The notes under the pieces were generated by a model. That model was not told the DNA's origin. It was given only the letters and a program-made list of their open reading frames with translations, and made no database searches. From positions 1-50,133 of the IMG/VR virus record IMGVR_UViG_3300032050_000206: a DNA stretch of 50,133 bases; one strand, written 5' to 3'. Numbering within the stretch: the stretch's first letter is position 1; every line of letters begins with the position of its first letter. Below, in pieces: positions 1 to 9,149 of the stretch. The position numbers and the translations under genes are program-made. Origin of the DNA: a virus.

Positions 1-629
1 CATCGCAAGGCGCAACATCTGGCAATGTAGAGTATCTCCTCAACTTCACCAACGCTGGCATCACAGACGCTACAGCAAAGAACGACCTTGAGACTGTTGG
101 CAACGCGCAGATCAGCACGGCGCAGAGTAAGTTTGGCGGGTCGAGTATGTTCTTTGATGGAACGGGTGATTGGTTGACTATGCGGGGCAGTGTTGACTTT
201 GCGTTTGGTACTGGCGATTTCACAATGGAATGTTGGGCATACAACACTAATAGTACGCAACCTCAGTATTTATTTATGGTAGATGCTACTGGGGGCATTA
301 GTTTTGGATTTGAATCTGGCAGTTTTGTACTTGGACGCCGAGCCACAGCTATAGATTTATCTTACACATACACTATACCGATAAATTCTTGGGTGCATTA
401 CGCCGTAACTAGGTCTGGGACAACCGCTAGATTGTTTATTAATGGAGTTCAAGTAGCTTCAAACACAAACTCCCTAAATTACACCGTTACAGGGAATACG
501 GCGGTTGGCGGTGTACCAACAACTAGCGTTAGTTTTTATGGCTACATTGATGATTTCCGAATTACCAAAGGCTTCGCCCGTTACACCGCTAACTTCGTCC
601 CGCCGACCTCGGCGTTGCAGCAACAATGA
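1..629 (+). CDS. LamG/jellyroll tail protein, 3' part
   Basis: The frame is already open at base 3, so the start lies upstream of the window and only the last 208 residues are visible. They form a concanavalin/LamG-like jellyroll: NAQISTAQSKFGGSS, FDGTGDWLTM, GDFTMECW, a WVHYAVTRSG strand and the closing GYIDDFRIT. In phages this fold is typically a carbohydrate-binding appendage of tail fibres, so a receptor-binding role is likely. It ends the tail-fibre block, and a strong terminator follows 28 bases after the stop. The truncated tail gene at the other end of the window is not in the same frame when the two ends are joined, so sequence between them is missing. Confidence 0.75.
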   Translation, partial: SQGATSGNVEYLLNFTNAGITDATAKNDLETVGNAQISTAQSKFGGSSMFFDGTGDWLTMRGSVDFAFGTGDFTMECWAYNTNSTQPQYLFMVDATGGISFGFESGSFVLGRRATAIDLSYTYTIPINSWVHYAVTRSGTTARLFINGVQVASNTNSLNYTVTGNTAVGGVPTTSVSFYGYIDDFRITKGFARYTANFVPPTSALQQQ

Positions 630-656
630 TTGAATAACAACACAGTAAAGCAACAG

Positions 657-681
657 CCCCGCCGAGTGCGGGGTTTTTTTT
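657..681 (+). terminator. Rho-independent terminator after tail-fibre block
   Basis: A perfect six-pair GC stem (CCCCGC/GCGGGG) with a CGAGT loop is followed directly by eight T residues. It lies just past the LamG-type gene and separates the tail-fibre block from the lysis block. Confidence 0.9.
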
Positions 682-691
682 GGGGTTAAAG

Positions 692-973
692 ATGGAAAAC
701 AGTGTTTGGACAACCTTCGGCGCGGCAGTGGCCGGTATCGGCGCTGGTGCTTATGGCATGTATCGAAAGGTATTGGCCGATATGCGTCACGACAAGGTTG
801 CGACATTGCATGACGATGCAATTGACCACTTGATTACAAACTTGCGGGAGGAAGTGCAGCGCCTGTCGCAGCGGCTGGCTGCTGTCGAAGAGCAGAACCG
901 TAAGTGCGAGGAAGACAACCATGCTTTGCGCGAAGAAATTATTAGCATGAAGAAGCAGCTCCACCTGTTCTGA
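692..973 (+). CDS. Small membrane-anchored coiled-coil protein
   Basis: This 93-residue protein has one hydrophobic, glycine-rich N-terminal segment (about residues 7-23, FGAAVAGIGAGAYGMY) followed by a long heptad-like helix from about residue 40 to the end. The ATG at 692 is preferred over an in-frame site four codons upstream because a GGGG stretch lies seven bases before it. It opens the lysis block right after the terminator. A signal-anchor protein with a coiled coil in this place could be a holin accessory or a spanin-like protein, but I do not recognise the family. Confidence 0.7.
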   Translation: MENSVWTTFGAAVAGIGAGAYGMYRKVLADMRHDKVATLHDDAIDHLITNLREEVQRLSQRLAAVEEQNRKCEEDNHALREEIISMKKQLHLF

Positions 974-977
974 TGTT

Positions 978-1700
978 GTGCTTGATCCGATCACAATTGC
1001 TGCGGCTTACAAGGCCTGTACCACAGCAATCGATCTTGCCAAGAAAGGCGTAGACCTTTACAAGCAGATCAAATCAACGAGTGGGGATGTCAGCGACGTA
1101 CTGAAAGACCTGCGAGAGCAGTACAACAGAATAGCCAGCCCGAGTAAGGAGCAGACCAAGCAGTACAACGAAGAAGTAAAGCGGGTGCAGGAGGTTGCCA
1201 AGTCCACACCAGATGACGTCCTCAATGACATCTGGAGCAACTTAGGCAACTTCATCGATCAGTACGAGGCTCTGGCAAAGCTCTACGTCCAAAGCACCGT
1301 ACAAGCTAAAGAAGTCTACCGTGGCGAGCTGTCTCTCGGTCGCCGCGCCCTTGAGCGTATCCGGCTCGAATCCAAGCTGAACGAAATGCTGGCGCAAGTG
1401 CGCGAGCAGATGGTCTACAACACGCCGCCGGAATTGGGGAGCGTGTGGGCACGCTTTGAGAAGGCGTGGGACGACATTCAGCAGGAGCAGGCCGAAGCAC
1501 TGGCAATCGAAACGAGAAAGATTCAGACAGCCAAATGGCAACGAAGGCAGGCAATAAATCAGCTAAAGGCTCGTCTGGTGTGGATTGGAGCAGTCGTGTT
1601 GGTAGTCCTATGGTTCGTCCTTCTGATGATCGGTCTGCGTCTGACAATGGTACGCCTTGGGCACTTATCGCCGCCGTCTTTGTTCTGTGTCTTGTGCTGA
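978..1700 (+). CDS. Coiled-coil protein with C-terminal membrane segment
   Basis: The 240-residue protein is mainly helical and charged, with a single strong hydrophobic segment near the C-terminus (WIGAVVLVVLWFVLLMIGL, about residues 199-217). The start is a GTG four bases after the preceding stop; no clear Shine-Dalgarno sequence is seen, so coupling to the upstream gene is likely. Its last 166 bases overlap the next gene in another frame. It lies between two other membrane proteins and upstream of the endolysin, which suggests a role at the host membrane. No specific function can be assigned. Confidence 0.7.
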   Translation: MLDPITIAAAYKACTTAIDLAKKGVDLYKQIKSTSGDVSDVLKDLREQYNRIASPSKEQTKQYNEEVKRVQEVAKSTPDDVLNDIWSNLGNFIDQYEALAKLYVQSTVQAKEVYRGELSLGRRALERIRLESKLNEMLAQVREQMVYNTPPELGSVWARFEKAWDDIQQEQAEALAIETRKIQTAKWQRRQAINQLKARLVWIGAVVLVVLWFVLLMIGLRLTMVRLGHLSPPSLFCVLC

Positions 1701-1831
1701 TCGTCATCATCCCGGTGATGGGGTTGATGTACCTCGAGATGAACTTGGCGACGCAGGCTGCTGTGAAAGAAATTACCAAGATGAAAGAGTTGAGGTTGAA
1801 ACTGTTGAAGGAGCGTAGCAATGCTGACTGA
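1535..1831 (+). CDS. Membrane protein overlapping the preceding gene
   Basis: This 98-residue protein begins inside the previous gene and shares 166 bases with it in a different frame. It has a polar, basic N-terminus (MATKAGNKSAKGSSG), one transmembrane segment (ALIAAVFVLCLVLIVIIPVM, about residues 42-61) and a basic C-terminal helix. Its end overlaps the endolysin start by 11 bases. Both overlapping frames encode a plausible membrane protein, so I take both as real. It may help endolysin export or host-membrane disruption, but that rests on position only. Confidence 0.65.
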   Translation: MATKAGNKSAKGSSGVDWSSRVGSPMVRPSDDRSASDNGTPWALIAAVFVLCLVLIVIIPVMGLMYLEMNLATQAAVKEITKMKELRLKLLKERSNAD

Positions 1832-2447
1832 AGCGCAGCTCAAGAAAATGATCCCGCGTAATCCGTATGTGCCGTATTGGCATCATGCGTTGGAGCAATT
1901 GCTCCCTGATTACGACATCAATACACCGAGGCGGATCGCAGCGTTCGTCGCACAGTGCGCCCACGAGAGCGGCGACTTCATGGTGCTAAAGGAGAACCTC
2001 AACTACAAACCTGCGGCGTTGCGTCGCATCTTCGGGAAATACTTTAAAACAGATGCAGAGGCAGAGGCGATCTGTCGTCGGGCAGACAAGCAGGCTGCCA
2101 TCGCGAATCGCGTTTACGCAAACCGGATGGGTAACTCGCACGAAAATGACCCGGTTGATCCGCCCAGCAAGTGGATCGGACGCGGGTTAATTCAGCTTAC
2201 TGGCCGTGCGAACTACCAAGCGTTTGCGGACAGCATCGAGACGCCGATTGAGGATGTGCCGGAATACCTTGAGACGTTTGAGGGTGCGGCACAGTCGGCG
2301 TGCTGGTTCTGGGAGACCAACAACCTGAACAGATTTGCGGACAAGGGCGACATCAAGGGGCTAACGAAGGCAATCAACGGCGGTTACATCGGGCTGGAAG
2401 ATCGCATCAAGCACTACGAACACGCTCTACATGTTATGGGGGTGTGA
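1821..2447 (+). CDS. Endolysin, glycoside hydrolase family 19 (chitinase-like)
   Basis: This 208-residue enzyme matches the phage GH19 lysozyme/chitinase-like family, which cleaves the glycan strands of peptidoglycan at the end of infection. The catalytic region AQCAHESGDF (about residues 44-53) carries the likely acid Glu49, with a second glutamate in LKENLNY, and the substrate-groove motif GRGLIQLTGRANY follows near residues 121-133. Length is normal for a single-domain phage GH19 endolysin. No signal peptide is seen, so release should depend on a holin, for which the gene at 2634 is the best candidate. The ATG overlaps the end of the previous gene and the stop overlaps the next start. Confidence 0.93.
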   Translation: MLTEAQLKKMIPRNPYVPYWHHALEQLLPDYDINTPRRIAAFVAQCAHESGDFMVLKENLNYKPAALRRIFGKYFKTDAEAEAICRRADKQAAIANRVYANRMGNSHENDPVDPPSKWIGRGLIQLTGRANYQAFADSIETPIEDVPEYLETFEGAAQSACWFWETNNLNRFADKGDIKGLTKAINGGYIGLEDRIKHYEHALHVMGV

Positions 2448-2650
2448 TGCGGTGGTTACTCGTATTCGTGCTGCTTACGTCGTGTGAGCAGAGGTACCGT
2501 TATGCGTGCCAGAACCCTGACAACTGGGAACTGAAGCAGTGTCAGAAGCCGTTATGTGAAGTCAACCAAGACTGTCCCGAGCACATCTTTGCCGGAACGA
2601 AGCTCGAGGTTCAGCCAGTAAAGGAGGTAAAGAGTGACTGCCCTAAATAA
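2447..2650 (+). CDS. Small cysteine-rich lipoprotein
   Basis: This 67-residue protein starts with a signal peptide and lipobox (LLVFVLLTSC, Cys13), so it should be lipidated and membrane-anchored. The mature part carries five further cysteines and no recognisable domain. The ATG overlaps the endolysin stop (TGATG), which indicates translational coupling. It is in the lysis block but is not the outer spanin, because a clearer Rz1 is nested in Rz further on. Its role is unknown; an envelope-acting accessory or exclusion protein is possible. Confidence 0.75.
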   Translation: MRWLLVFVLLTSCEQRYRYACQNPDNWELKQCQKPLCEVNQDCPEHIFAGTKLEVQPVKEVKSDCPK

Positions 2651-3140
2651 CGTCAAGCGCCGGGTGTTGGGCAACGGGGAGCTTTATACGCCCGAAGAGC
2701 TAATGGTGCGCCTGAAGTTCATCATCGGTATCTGTCTAACGGCAACCCTGATGGGCATCATCTTTACGATCCTCTACTCCGTCATCTTCGTGACGCAGCC
2801 GCTCAAGGCGATTGCGCCCATCGATCAGAAGTTCTTCGAGGTCATCATCCCGGTGGCCAGCTTCCTGTGCGGGATCTTGTCCGGAATCATGTTGAACAGC
2901 AGCAACCAGCAGGCGCTGGATGCGGTGCAGAACACGATGAAGACGTTCAAGGACACCTCGGCGCAGGCAGGCAAGCTGCCCAGCGGCGGTGGTCTCGGGA
3001 TCTCCGTAGAGAGTCGTACTGAAGCGGCTACGCCCAAGCGGCTCGAGCCGAGCTTGGAAGATCAGCCTGTTGTCCCGGTAACCACTGGGTACAAGGGCAA
3101 GTTGGCACCACCACCCGCAGCACAACCGGAGATTGAATAA
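2634..3140 (+). CDS. Holin-like membrane protein
   Basis: This 168-residue protein has two transmembrane segments (about residues 28-52, IIGICLTATLMGIIFTILYS, and 68-88, VIIPVASFLCGILSGIM) and a long polar, proline-rich C-terminal tail. It starts at a GTG preceded by a near-perfect AAAGGAGGT ribosome binding site, which decides the start. Its place between the endolysin and Rz fits a holin that forms the membrane lesion. The cytoplasmic tail is longer than in most holins, so another membrane role remains possible. Confidence 0.65.
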   Translation: MTALNNVKRRVLGNGELYTPEELMVRLKFIIGICLTATLMGIIFTILYSVIFVTQPLKAIAPIDQKFFEVIIPVASFLCGILSGIMLNSSNQQALDAVQNTMKTFKDTSAQAGKLPSGGGLGISVESRTEAATPKRLEPSLEDQPVVPVTTGYKGKLAPPPAAQPEIE

Positions 3141-3355
3141 TGGTCAAAGCAGCTACTCTAGGATTGCAAGCCCTGTATCTACGAATGGCAGTGACAGTTC
3201 TCGCCTGCCTGTTCTTAGCCTTTAACGTCCATGCCGGTGGTGAGATGAAAGAAGTCTGCCACATGGAGAAGGACAAAAGCGGCAAAGAAAAGAAAGTGTG
3301 TAAGACAATCAAGGTACACAAGAAACTCGAAGGCACAAAGGTTCCGCCAAAATGA
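3140..3355 (+). CDS. Small exported protein in lysis block
   Basis: This 71-residue protein has an N-terminal hydrophobic segment ending in a signal-peptidase-like site (LACLFLAFNVHA) and a short, strongly basic mature part with two cysteines (CHMEKDKSGKEKKVC) that could form a disulfide. It overlaps its neighbours by one base at the start and four at the end, so it belongs to the lysis operon. No domain is recognised; a periplasmic location is inferred. Confidence 0.65.
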   Translation: MVKAATLGLQALYLRMAVTVLACLFLAFNVHAGGEMKEVCHMEKDKSGKEKKVCKTIKVHKKLEGTKVPPK

Positions 3356-3819
3356 TAAACCCGTGGATCATTCTTGGCCTTGTATTGTCGATCATCGCTG
3401 CGTTCGGCGGCGGGTATTACAAGGGCAATGAGGATGGCCAAGCGTCTGTTCAACAGAAGTGGGACAAGGAGAACGCTCGGTTGCAGGCGGAGTACGCCGA
3501 GAACCAGCGTCTTGCCCGAGAGAGGGAACAGGCGCTGGCTCTGGGTGCAGAGAGATTAAGACAGGAGAAGGATCGTGAGATTCGCAACATTAACGCTCGT
3601 GCTACCGCTCTTACTAACAGCCTGCGCGACCGCTCCGAGCGCCCCGCCCAAAGCAGTGCCGTGTCCGGTACCACCCCCGCTTGCAGTGGAGCGACTGGAA
3701 AAGAACTGGCAAGGGGAGATGGAGAGTTTCTTGCAAGGTACGCTGCCGACGCAGCCCGGAACGCAGCCGCGCTAGATCAGTGCATCCGACAGTATGAAGA
3801 TGTAAGGAACAGAAAATGA
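3352..3819 (+). CDS. Rz: Rz-like inner-membrane spanin subunit
   Basis: This 155-residue protein has the Rz layout: one N-terminal membrane anchor (about residues 5-22, WIILGLVLSIIAAFGGGYY) and a long charged periplasmic coiled coil. Together with Rz1 it should bridge and fuse the inner and outer membranes in the last step of lysis of a Gram-negative host. Rz1 is encoded wholly inside it in another frame. The gene follows the holin-like and exported proteins and overlaps the next tail gene by four bases. Confidence 0.85.
   Translation: MINPWIILGLVLSIIAAFGGGYYKGNEDGQASVQQKWDKENARLQAEYAENQRLAREREQALALGAERLRQEKDREIRNINARATALTNSLRDRSERPAQSSAVSGTTPACSGATGKELARGDGEFLARYAADAARNAAALDQCIRQYEDVRNRK
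3575..3775 (+). CDS. Rz1: Rz1-like outer-membrane lipoprotein nested in Rz
   Basis: This 66-residue protein lies entirely inside Rz in another forward frame. It has a signal peptide and a clean lipobox (LLLTAC, Cys17) followed by a proline-rich mature part (APSAPPKAVPCPVPPP), the classic outer-spanin pattern. The start is a GTG preceded by AGGAG at a good distance. The mature protein should sit in the outer membrane and pair with Rz across the periplasm. The nested layout matches the lambda-type embedded Rz/Rz1 arrangement. Confidence 0.88.
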   Translation: MRFATLTLVLPLLLTACATAPSAPPKAVPCPVPPPLAVERLEKNWQGEMESFLQGTLPTQPGTQPR

Positions 3820-6314
3820 CCCTGATTGCCGTAAAGTCGTTCAACGGGCAGAGGCCAATTGTTGACGCTCGTCTGTTGAGCGACACGGACGCACAGATCG
3901 CCAAGAACGTCCGATTGATCTCGGGCAAGATCGGCCCGTTGCGCGGAACGACGACGCTGAAGGCGACAACGATCCAGAACCCGGTGACGATCTTTCGTTA
4001 CGGCAGCAGTGCAACAGAGACCAACTACTGGCTTGAGTTTGCGCAGGACACGGACATCATCCGCTCGCCGATTGCCAACGATTCGTTTGAGCGCCTGTAT
4101 TGGACGAACGGCAACAACAAGCCTCGGTATGCCCCGAACAGCGCAATCCTGTCTGGCAACGGCACCTACCCCGGCGCGTCCTACGAACTGGGGATTCCGA
4201 AGCCTGCGTCCGCGCCAACCATTACTGCGTACACGGCGGTTACAACCTACACTCCGGCGACCCGCGAGTACGTGATGACGTACTACAACCCGACCACCAA
4301 CAAGGAGTCGATCCCGTCAGCGGTGTACAGCACGCAAGGTGTCAACGGTCAGAAGGTGTCCTTTAGCAACCTGACGACAGACAACCGTGGGGATGCCGGG
4401 GTTACGAAGAAGCGGCTCTACCGCAAAGTAAGTGGCACCTACCGCCGGTTGGTAGAACTGGATCTGTCCACCACGACTTACGACGACGAAGCAACAGATG
4501 CGTCTCTGGCTAGTGCCGCAACTATCACGTCCAGCGCAAATCCGGTAGTTACACCTACCAAAGCGCCCACGCTCTCGTACAGCAAACCGGCTGCAACAAC
4601 CTCGGTTACCACGGGGCAGCAATACACGGTGACGAGCTTTGGCAGCACAACCTTTGCGCAGTGGGATCAGTTCTTCAGCGCCCTTACAACGACGCCATCG
4701 ATAGGGCAGACGGTTACCGCCACCGCCACTGGCACGATTCTGGGCGGTGGCACGGTGACGCCCGTTGCGGTCAGCCACATCTACATGGTGACTTGGGTAG
4801 ATTCAACTGGCAACGAAAGTGGTAAGGGGCCGAACAGCGACGCGGCAACGGTGGTCGATGGCTCGACGACGGTCTACCTGACGCACAGCGAGTCGTTCCC
4901 GGCGGGGATCAGCAAGAAGCGGCTGTACCGACAGACCGTCACTGGCCCAGCCTTCACGACCAACGACGACAACTGGAGGTTGGTCGTAGAGACGTCAGCA
5001 AGCGTTACAGGCTTTTCTGATGCGATTGCCGACGCTTCCCTTGGTGCGGCGCTGAATGCGTCTCTAAGGAACCTTCCTGTGGCCCCTGTGGGGTATCCCA
5101 CAATCAAGGCGACTATTCCCAATCAGGCGGTAGCCGAGACCCGGACTTACTTGGTCACCTATGTGTCTGCCTACGGGGAAGAAGGGCCGCCTTCGGATGC
5201 TTCGGGTTCTGCCGATGTTGACCCATCCGGCTCGGTCACGGTCAGCCTGCCAATTGCGCCTGCTGGGGATTACAACATTGCGACCAAGCGAATCTACCGC
5301 TCGTCAACCGTTGGCTATCGGGCGCAGTTCCAGTTTGTGGCAGAGATTGCAGTGGCCACCGGCACCTATGTGGACTCGGTGAGTCAGGACAACCTTGGGG
5401 AAGTTCTGCCGTCGGAGACTTGGATAGGCCCACCGGCTGGCCTCAAGGGTTTGCGCGTCATGGCAAATGGCGTGGCGGTTGGTTTCGTTGGTAGGACAAT
5501 CTACCTATCCGAACCTAACCTGCCCCATGCGTGGCCACACCAGTACACGGTGGACGACGACATCGTCGGGATTGCCACGTTTGGACAGACTGTTGCGGTA
5601 TTGACGAAGTCTTACCCGCGTCTGTTTACCGGGGTTGACCCGGGGGCGATGTCTCCCACCAAGCTCGAGTTGCCGCAAGCCTGCGTGTCTAAGCGGTCAA
5701 TCGTAGAGACGGGCGATGGGGTGGTCTACGCCTCGCCTGACGGGTTGGTGCAAATCGGATCGAACGTAGGGGTGCTGACCCAAAGCTTTCTGTCTCGCGA
5801 CCAGTGGCAGCAGCTCGACCCGTCGTCGATTCATGCGTATATCCATAACGGCAGGATCATTCTGTTCTGGTCAGCCAACAACACCAGAGGCACGGTGATC
5901 TTTGATCTGTCCGGACAAGGGGCGGCGCTGACCATCTCGGATTTCAACGCAACGACGGCGGTGACGGCTGGCTACTACGACGCCAAGTCGGACATCTTGT
6001 ATCTGGCACAGGGTCAGAACATCGTCCGCTACGACCAAGGCAGCAGCCTGACCTATCTGTGGCGTAGCAAGGTATTCCCGATGGTCTATCAACAGAATTT
6101 GTCGTTCGGTCAGGTTCTGGCGGACGGCTATCCGGTGACCTTCCGGCTTTACGCTGGCGGCGCTTTGCGGCACACACAAACGGTGCAGGATAACCAGCCG
6201 TTCCGCCTGCCATCGGGGTACCGCACTCGCTTTCACGAATTCGAGGTAGAAGGCACTGCCACTATTATCGAGGTTCTGTTGGCCTCGAGTTCCGCTGAAC
6301 TGAAGAACACATGA
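3816..6314 (+). CDS. Large tail protein (probable nozzle or tail-tubular type)
   Basis: This 832-residue beta-rich protein opens with a pattern seen in tail proteins of short-tailed phages ([20 protein letters not shown], then a trace of the first-gene-product fold) and contains repeated fibronectin-like modules in its middle ([48 protein letters not shown]), each followed by an arginine-tyrosine motif such as KKRLYR. The C-terminal third has a beta-propeller feel ([22 protein letters not shown]). It starts four bases inside the Rz end. A role as tail nozzle or tube protein linking adaptor to fibres is inferred from size, place and style. Confidence 0.6.
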   Translation: MTLIAVKSFNGQRPIVDARLLSDTDAQIAKNVRLISGKIGPLRGTTTLKATTIQNPVTIFRYGSSATETNYWLEFAQDTDIIRSPIANDSFERLYWTNGNNKPRYAPNSAILSGNGTYPGASYELGIPKPASAPTITAYTAVTTYTPATREYVMTYYNPTTNKESIPSAVYSTQGVNGQKVSFSNLTTDNRGDAGVTKKRLYRKVSGTYRRLVELDLSTTTYDDEATDASLASAATITSSANPVVTPTKAPTLSYSKPAATTSVTTGQQYTVTSFGSTTFAQWDQFFSALTTTPSIGQTVTATATGTILGGGTVTPVAVSHIYMVTWVDSTGNESGKGPNSDAATVVDGSTTVYLTHSESFPAGISKKRLYRQTVTGPAFTTNDDNWRLVVETSASVTGFSDAIADASLGAALNASLRNLPVAPVGYPTIKATIPNQAVAETRTYLVTYVSAYGEEGPPSDASGSADVDPSGSVTVSLPIAPAGDYNIATKRIYRSSTVGYRAQFQFVAEIAVATGTYVDSVSQDNLGEVLPSETWIGPPAGLKGLRVMANGVAVGFVGRTIYLSEPNLPHAWPHQYTVDDDIVGIATFGQTVAVLTKSYPRLFTGVDPGAMSPTKLELPQACVSKRSIVETGDGVVYASPDGLVQIGSNVGVLTQSFLSRDQWQQLDPSSIHAYIHNGRIILFWSANNTRGTVIFDLSGQGAALTISDFNATTAVTAGYYDAKSDILYLAQGQNIVRYDQGSSLTYLWRSKVFPMVYQQNLSFGQVLADGYPVTFRLYAGGALRHTQTVQDNQPFRLPSGYRTRFHEFEVEGTATIIEVLLASSSAELKNT

Positions 6315-7669
6315 CCAGAGAGACCTTAGTTCCGTCGATTCCGGACATTCGAAGCGACAACCTCGAGGAGGTGTTGACCGCGATCAAGTCCACGCTCGAG
6401 GTGCGCGAGGGGCGGCTTGGCGACCCACTGGATCAGTCTGTGACGATGCGCGATCTGTTGGCGATTAACGTCGCGTCAACAGATCCGATTAATCCAGCTA
6501 CGAACAACGCCGGTACGAAGCTGCCAATCTCACCGGTGTTCCTTGCGTTGCCGGATAACTACGATCCAGCGACCGACTTCACTCCGCCGCCTCCGCCGAC
6601 AGGGCTGGTAGTGACGGGCGGGTTTACCAATGTCCAGCTTGACTGGGACGCTGCGCCATACAGGAACCACTCGTTCACGGAAATCTGGCGCAACGATGTC
6701 GATAACCTTGGCACGGCTGTCAGGGTTGGGGTGACTCCAGCAGACGTCTACTCGGACGCGGCGGAACCGAATAGGACGTACTACTACTGGATCAGGTACG
6801 TTTCCAAAGCCAACGTCTACGGCCCCTACAACGCGACGTCTGGCACCCCGGGTACGACGGCCATCGACATAACGCAGGCAATCACCAATCTGACGGAAGA
6901 GATCACTAGCTCGCAACTGTTCATCGATCTGGGCACTAGAGTCGGCAACTCGGAGGTGTCGGTCAGCGCATTGAACGGACAGTACACCGTCAAGATCGAC
7001 AACAACGGTTACGTCACCGGCTTTGGGTTGGCGTCAACCACGAACGATGCCACGCCCACCAGCACGTTTGCGGTCAGGGCTGATGCGTTGTTTGTCGCCA
7101 ATCCGGCTGGCCCTGACGTGGCTCCGGCTACGCCGTTCATCGTGCGCACTACAGAGACTACGCTCAACGGCGAGACGGTGCCAGTGGGTGTCTACATAAC
7201 AGATACCTTCATTCAGAACGGATCGATTGCTTCAGCCAAGATTGGTACTGCGGCAATTACCACTGCGAAGGTTGCGGATGCTGCGATTACCACCGCGAAG
7301 ATAGGCGACGCACAGATTACAACGGCGAAGATTACCGACGCCGCAATTAGCACCGCAAAGATTGCGGATGCTGCGATTACGACAGCAAAGATCGGTGATG
7401 CGACGATTACGAATGCAAAGATACAAGACGCAACAATTACGTTTGGCAAGATAGTAGACACACTATCAAGCACAAATTACGTTGCAGGCTTGTCCGGGTG
7501 GAGCATTTCCAGAAGCGGACAGGCAGAGTTTAATAGCGCGACATTTCGCGGCACGATTGATCTGAAGAGCGCCGCCTCTGGTGCACGCATGGAACTGAAA
7601 AACAACGTCATCAAGGTTTTTGACGCGAATGGTACGTTGCGAGTAAAGCTTGGGGATCTGTCCGCATGA
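6311..7669 (+). CDS. Tail protein with fibronectin-like, decapeptide-repeat and J-type C-terminal domains
   Basis: This 452-residue protein overlaps the previous gene by four bases. It has an N-terminal helical head, a fibronectin-III-like domain (about residues 95-180), a middle domain ending in [13 protein letters not shown], seven perfect-length decapeptide repeats (residues 312-381) and a C-terminal DUF1983-like domain of the kind found in lambda J-type host-specificity proteins ([19 protein letters not shown]). The repeats probably form a rigid shaft between the head and tip. It is a good candidate for a central fibre or tip protein contacting the host. Confidence 0.7.
   Translation: MTRETLVPSIPDIRSDNLEEVLTAIKSTLEVREGRLGDPLDQSVTMRDLLAINVASTDPINPATNNAGTKLPISPVFLALPDNYDPATDFTPPPPPTGLVVTGGFTNVQLDWDAAPYRNHSFTEIWRNDVDNLGTAVRVGVTPADVYSDAAEPNRTYYYWIRYVSKANVYGPYNATSGTPGTTAIDITQAITNLTEEITSSQLFIDLGTRVGNSEVSVSALNGQYTVKIDNNGYVTGFGLASTTNDATPTSTFAVRADALFVANPAGPDVAPATPFIVRTTETTLNGETVPVGVYITDTFIQNGSIASAKIGTAAITTAKVADAAITTAKIGDAQITTAKITDAAISTAKIADAAITTAKIGDATITNAKIQDATITFGKIVDTLSSTNYVAGLSGWSISRSGQAEFNSATFRGTIDLKSAASGARMELKNNVIKVFDANGTLRVKLGDLSA
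7244..7453 (+). repeat. Seven tandem 30-bp units coding for a decapeptide
   Basis: Seven consecutive 30-base units encode the decapeptide (G/A/T/Q)DA-x-I-T-T-A-K-(I/V), for example [10 protein letters not shown] and [10 protein letters not shown]; the first unit has GTAA in place of DA. A partial unit (SIASAKI) precedes them. The DNA copies differ at third positions, so the repeat is held at protein level. The pattern suits a beta-helical or trimeric shaft. Confidence 0.9.
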
Positions 7670-7953
7670 GTTATGGGTTTGATTTCGGGCGACTGAAATC
7701 CTCAAGCACTGGGCTGTCTTACGTTGCTGACTTTTACTACACCGGAAATTATGCGTCGCAGTCTTACCAGTCACCTGCGTTTGAGTTTGCAACAGACGTA
7801 AGGTTTTTCATCATGCCAGCCGAAGATGTTCCGGCTGACAGAGTGCCGGTCTTCCCAACGGTATCGGCCAATTTGTCTACGGCCAACAAGACCATTACAG
7901 TTACTGCCAGCGGTGGGAATGTGAGTCTCTATATTCTTGTGTTCGTGAGGTGA
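7666..7953 (+). CDS. Small tail-associated protein
   Basis: This 95-residue beta-rich protein starts with [10 protein letters not shown] and ends in a run of beta strands ([17 protein letters not shown]). Its ATG overlaps the previous stop by four bases and the next gene begins one base after its stop, so it is co-translated with the flanking tail genes. A minor tail or tip role is inferred from place only; I recognise no domain. Confidence 0.65.
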   Translation: MSYGFDFGRLKSSSTGLSYVADFYYTGNYASQSYQSPAFEFATDVRFFIMPAEDVPADRVPVFPTVSANLSTANKTITVTASGGNVSLYILVFVR

Positions 7954-7954
7954 G

Positions 7955-8950
7955 ATGGCTGATTTTGGAGGGATGTTTTTTGCTGACGATGGAACACTCC
8001 TAGTCACATCTGATACTCCGGTCTACGAGCACAGGGGATCGTTCAATCCAACCTCGCGCAGCGGCAACGTCAGTGTGTATGTGATACCAACGGTTGGCTA
8101 TCCGCTGGTGTTCGTCAGGTGTGGATCGGGCAAGTCTGCTGGCGTGTTGGCAATTGAGGGTGTGGCAACAAACTGGGTGGTCAGTGTTTTAACAGACGTC
8201 TCTTGTCCAATTGAGGCGTTCACGACAATAACGTCTGCGCCGATGTCTGGTGTCGGGTTGGCGGTGTTCGATGCTAATGGGCAGCCGGTATTTGACACCA
8301 GCAAGGTCGTGCTGAACGCCAAAAAGATTGACCTGCTTAGCGAAGGACTAACGGTGCAGTCTGTTTCTGGGACAGACATGGTGTCGTATACGGCAGGCCC
8401 GGTATGGCCAAGCCAATCTACATCATCAAGTTGGGTGACGGTTGATTACTATCCATTCACATATTTTGAATACGTATGTCGTCAGGTTTTGGAATACGTG
8501 TGTACGACCCAATACCAATATGTATGCAATTCAAGTGGGTTTTGCAGCTACGAACCGTATCAGTCATGTAGTTATCAATACGTAACAAGGTGTGCTAATG
8601 AAGCGCAGTACGGCACTGCGATTATTCAAGCATTGGTAGTAAGAACAGATTGGACGATCAGGCGTGGAACAGCTTTTATTGGAACCAATGCAGTCATAAG
8701 TTTTGCGTGGTTGGTTCATAAGACCGGGTATTACAACGAAATAACCCAGTTCAGAACACTTAACTTTAACCCGTTTAACCCCGGCTCGAACAATCTTCCA
8801 CCGGGTTATCAAGTGCCAGCAAGCGCGTTCCCAAATAATGAAACGTACTCTGGTGAGCTTACGAAAAACAACAAGTATCCGTACACAACCAGCCGCGCAA
8901 ACACCGGTTCATTAACTTGCATTACTGGAGTGTCAAGTGACTACGCCTAA
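7955..8950 (+). CDS. Tail protein with cysteine/tyrosine-rich insert
   Basis: This 331-residue protein opens with MADFGGMFFADDGTLLVTSD and has two beta-rich parts separated by an unusual insert at about residues 165-220 with six cysteines and many tyrosines, in which the motif (E/Q)YVC recurs at an eight-residue step. The outer parts resemble tail tip or fibre proteins. The stop overlaps the next gene by 14 bases. Cysteine-rich segments are rare in phage tails assembled in the cytoplasm, so the insert may bind metal or form bonds outside the cell. Its function is unknown. Confidence 0.65.
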   Translation: MADFGGMFFADDGTLLVTSDTPVYEHRGSFNPTSRSGNVSVYVIPTVGYPLVFVRCGSGKSAGVLAIEGVATNWVVSVLTDVSCPIEAFTTITSAPMSGVGLAVFDANGQPVFDTSKVVLNAKKIDLLSEGLTVQSVSGTDMVSYTAGPVWPSQSTSSSWVTVDYYPFTYFEYVCRQVLEYVCTTQYQYVCNSSGFCSYEPYQSCSYQYVTRCANEAQYGTAIIQALVVRTDWTIRRGTAFIGTNAVISFAWLVHKTGYYNEITQFRTLNFNPFNPGSNNLPPGYQVPASAFPNNETYSGELTKNNKYPYTTSRANTGSLTCITGVSSDYA

Positions 8951-9149
8951 AGCATTCAGGTTCTACCCAATTGATGTTGGGCTTGCAACACAAAAGATTG
9001 TCTTTGTACTAGAAGGCGACCCGGAGCAGCGGTTTGACATTCCGGACATGACGTTGCCAGAGGACACGACAGATCGATTCTGGGCCTTGTACAACAAGCT
9101 ATTTGAGCTTGGCGTGGTTGAGCAGCAGACGCCGACCTTTAGTCCGTAG
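8937..9149 (+). CDS. Small conserved-looking tail-region protein
   Basis: This 70-residue protein (starting TTPKAFRFYPIDVGLATQKI) overlaps the preceding gene by 14 bases. It has a beta-then-helix layout (IVFVLEGDPEQRFDIPDM, then RFWALYNKLFELGVVE) and no membrane segment or signal peptide. The position suggests a small assembly or chaperone protein for the tail tip. I do not recognise the family. Confidence 0.6.
   Translation: MTTPKAFRFYPIDVGLATQKIVFVLEGDPEQRFDIPDMTLPEDTTDRFWALYNKLFELGVVEQQTPTFSP

Noticed and set aside
6311-8950. Diversity-generating retroelement target
   Set aside because: No reverse transcriptase, accessory gene or template/variable repeat pair is visible near these tail genes or elsewhere.
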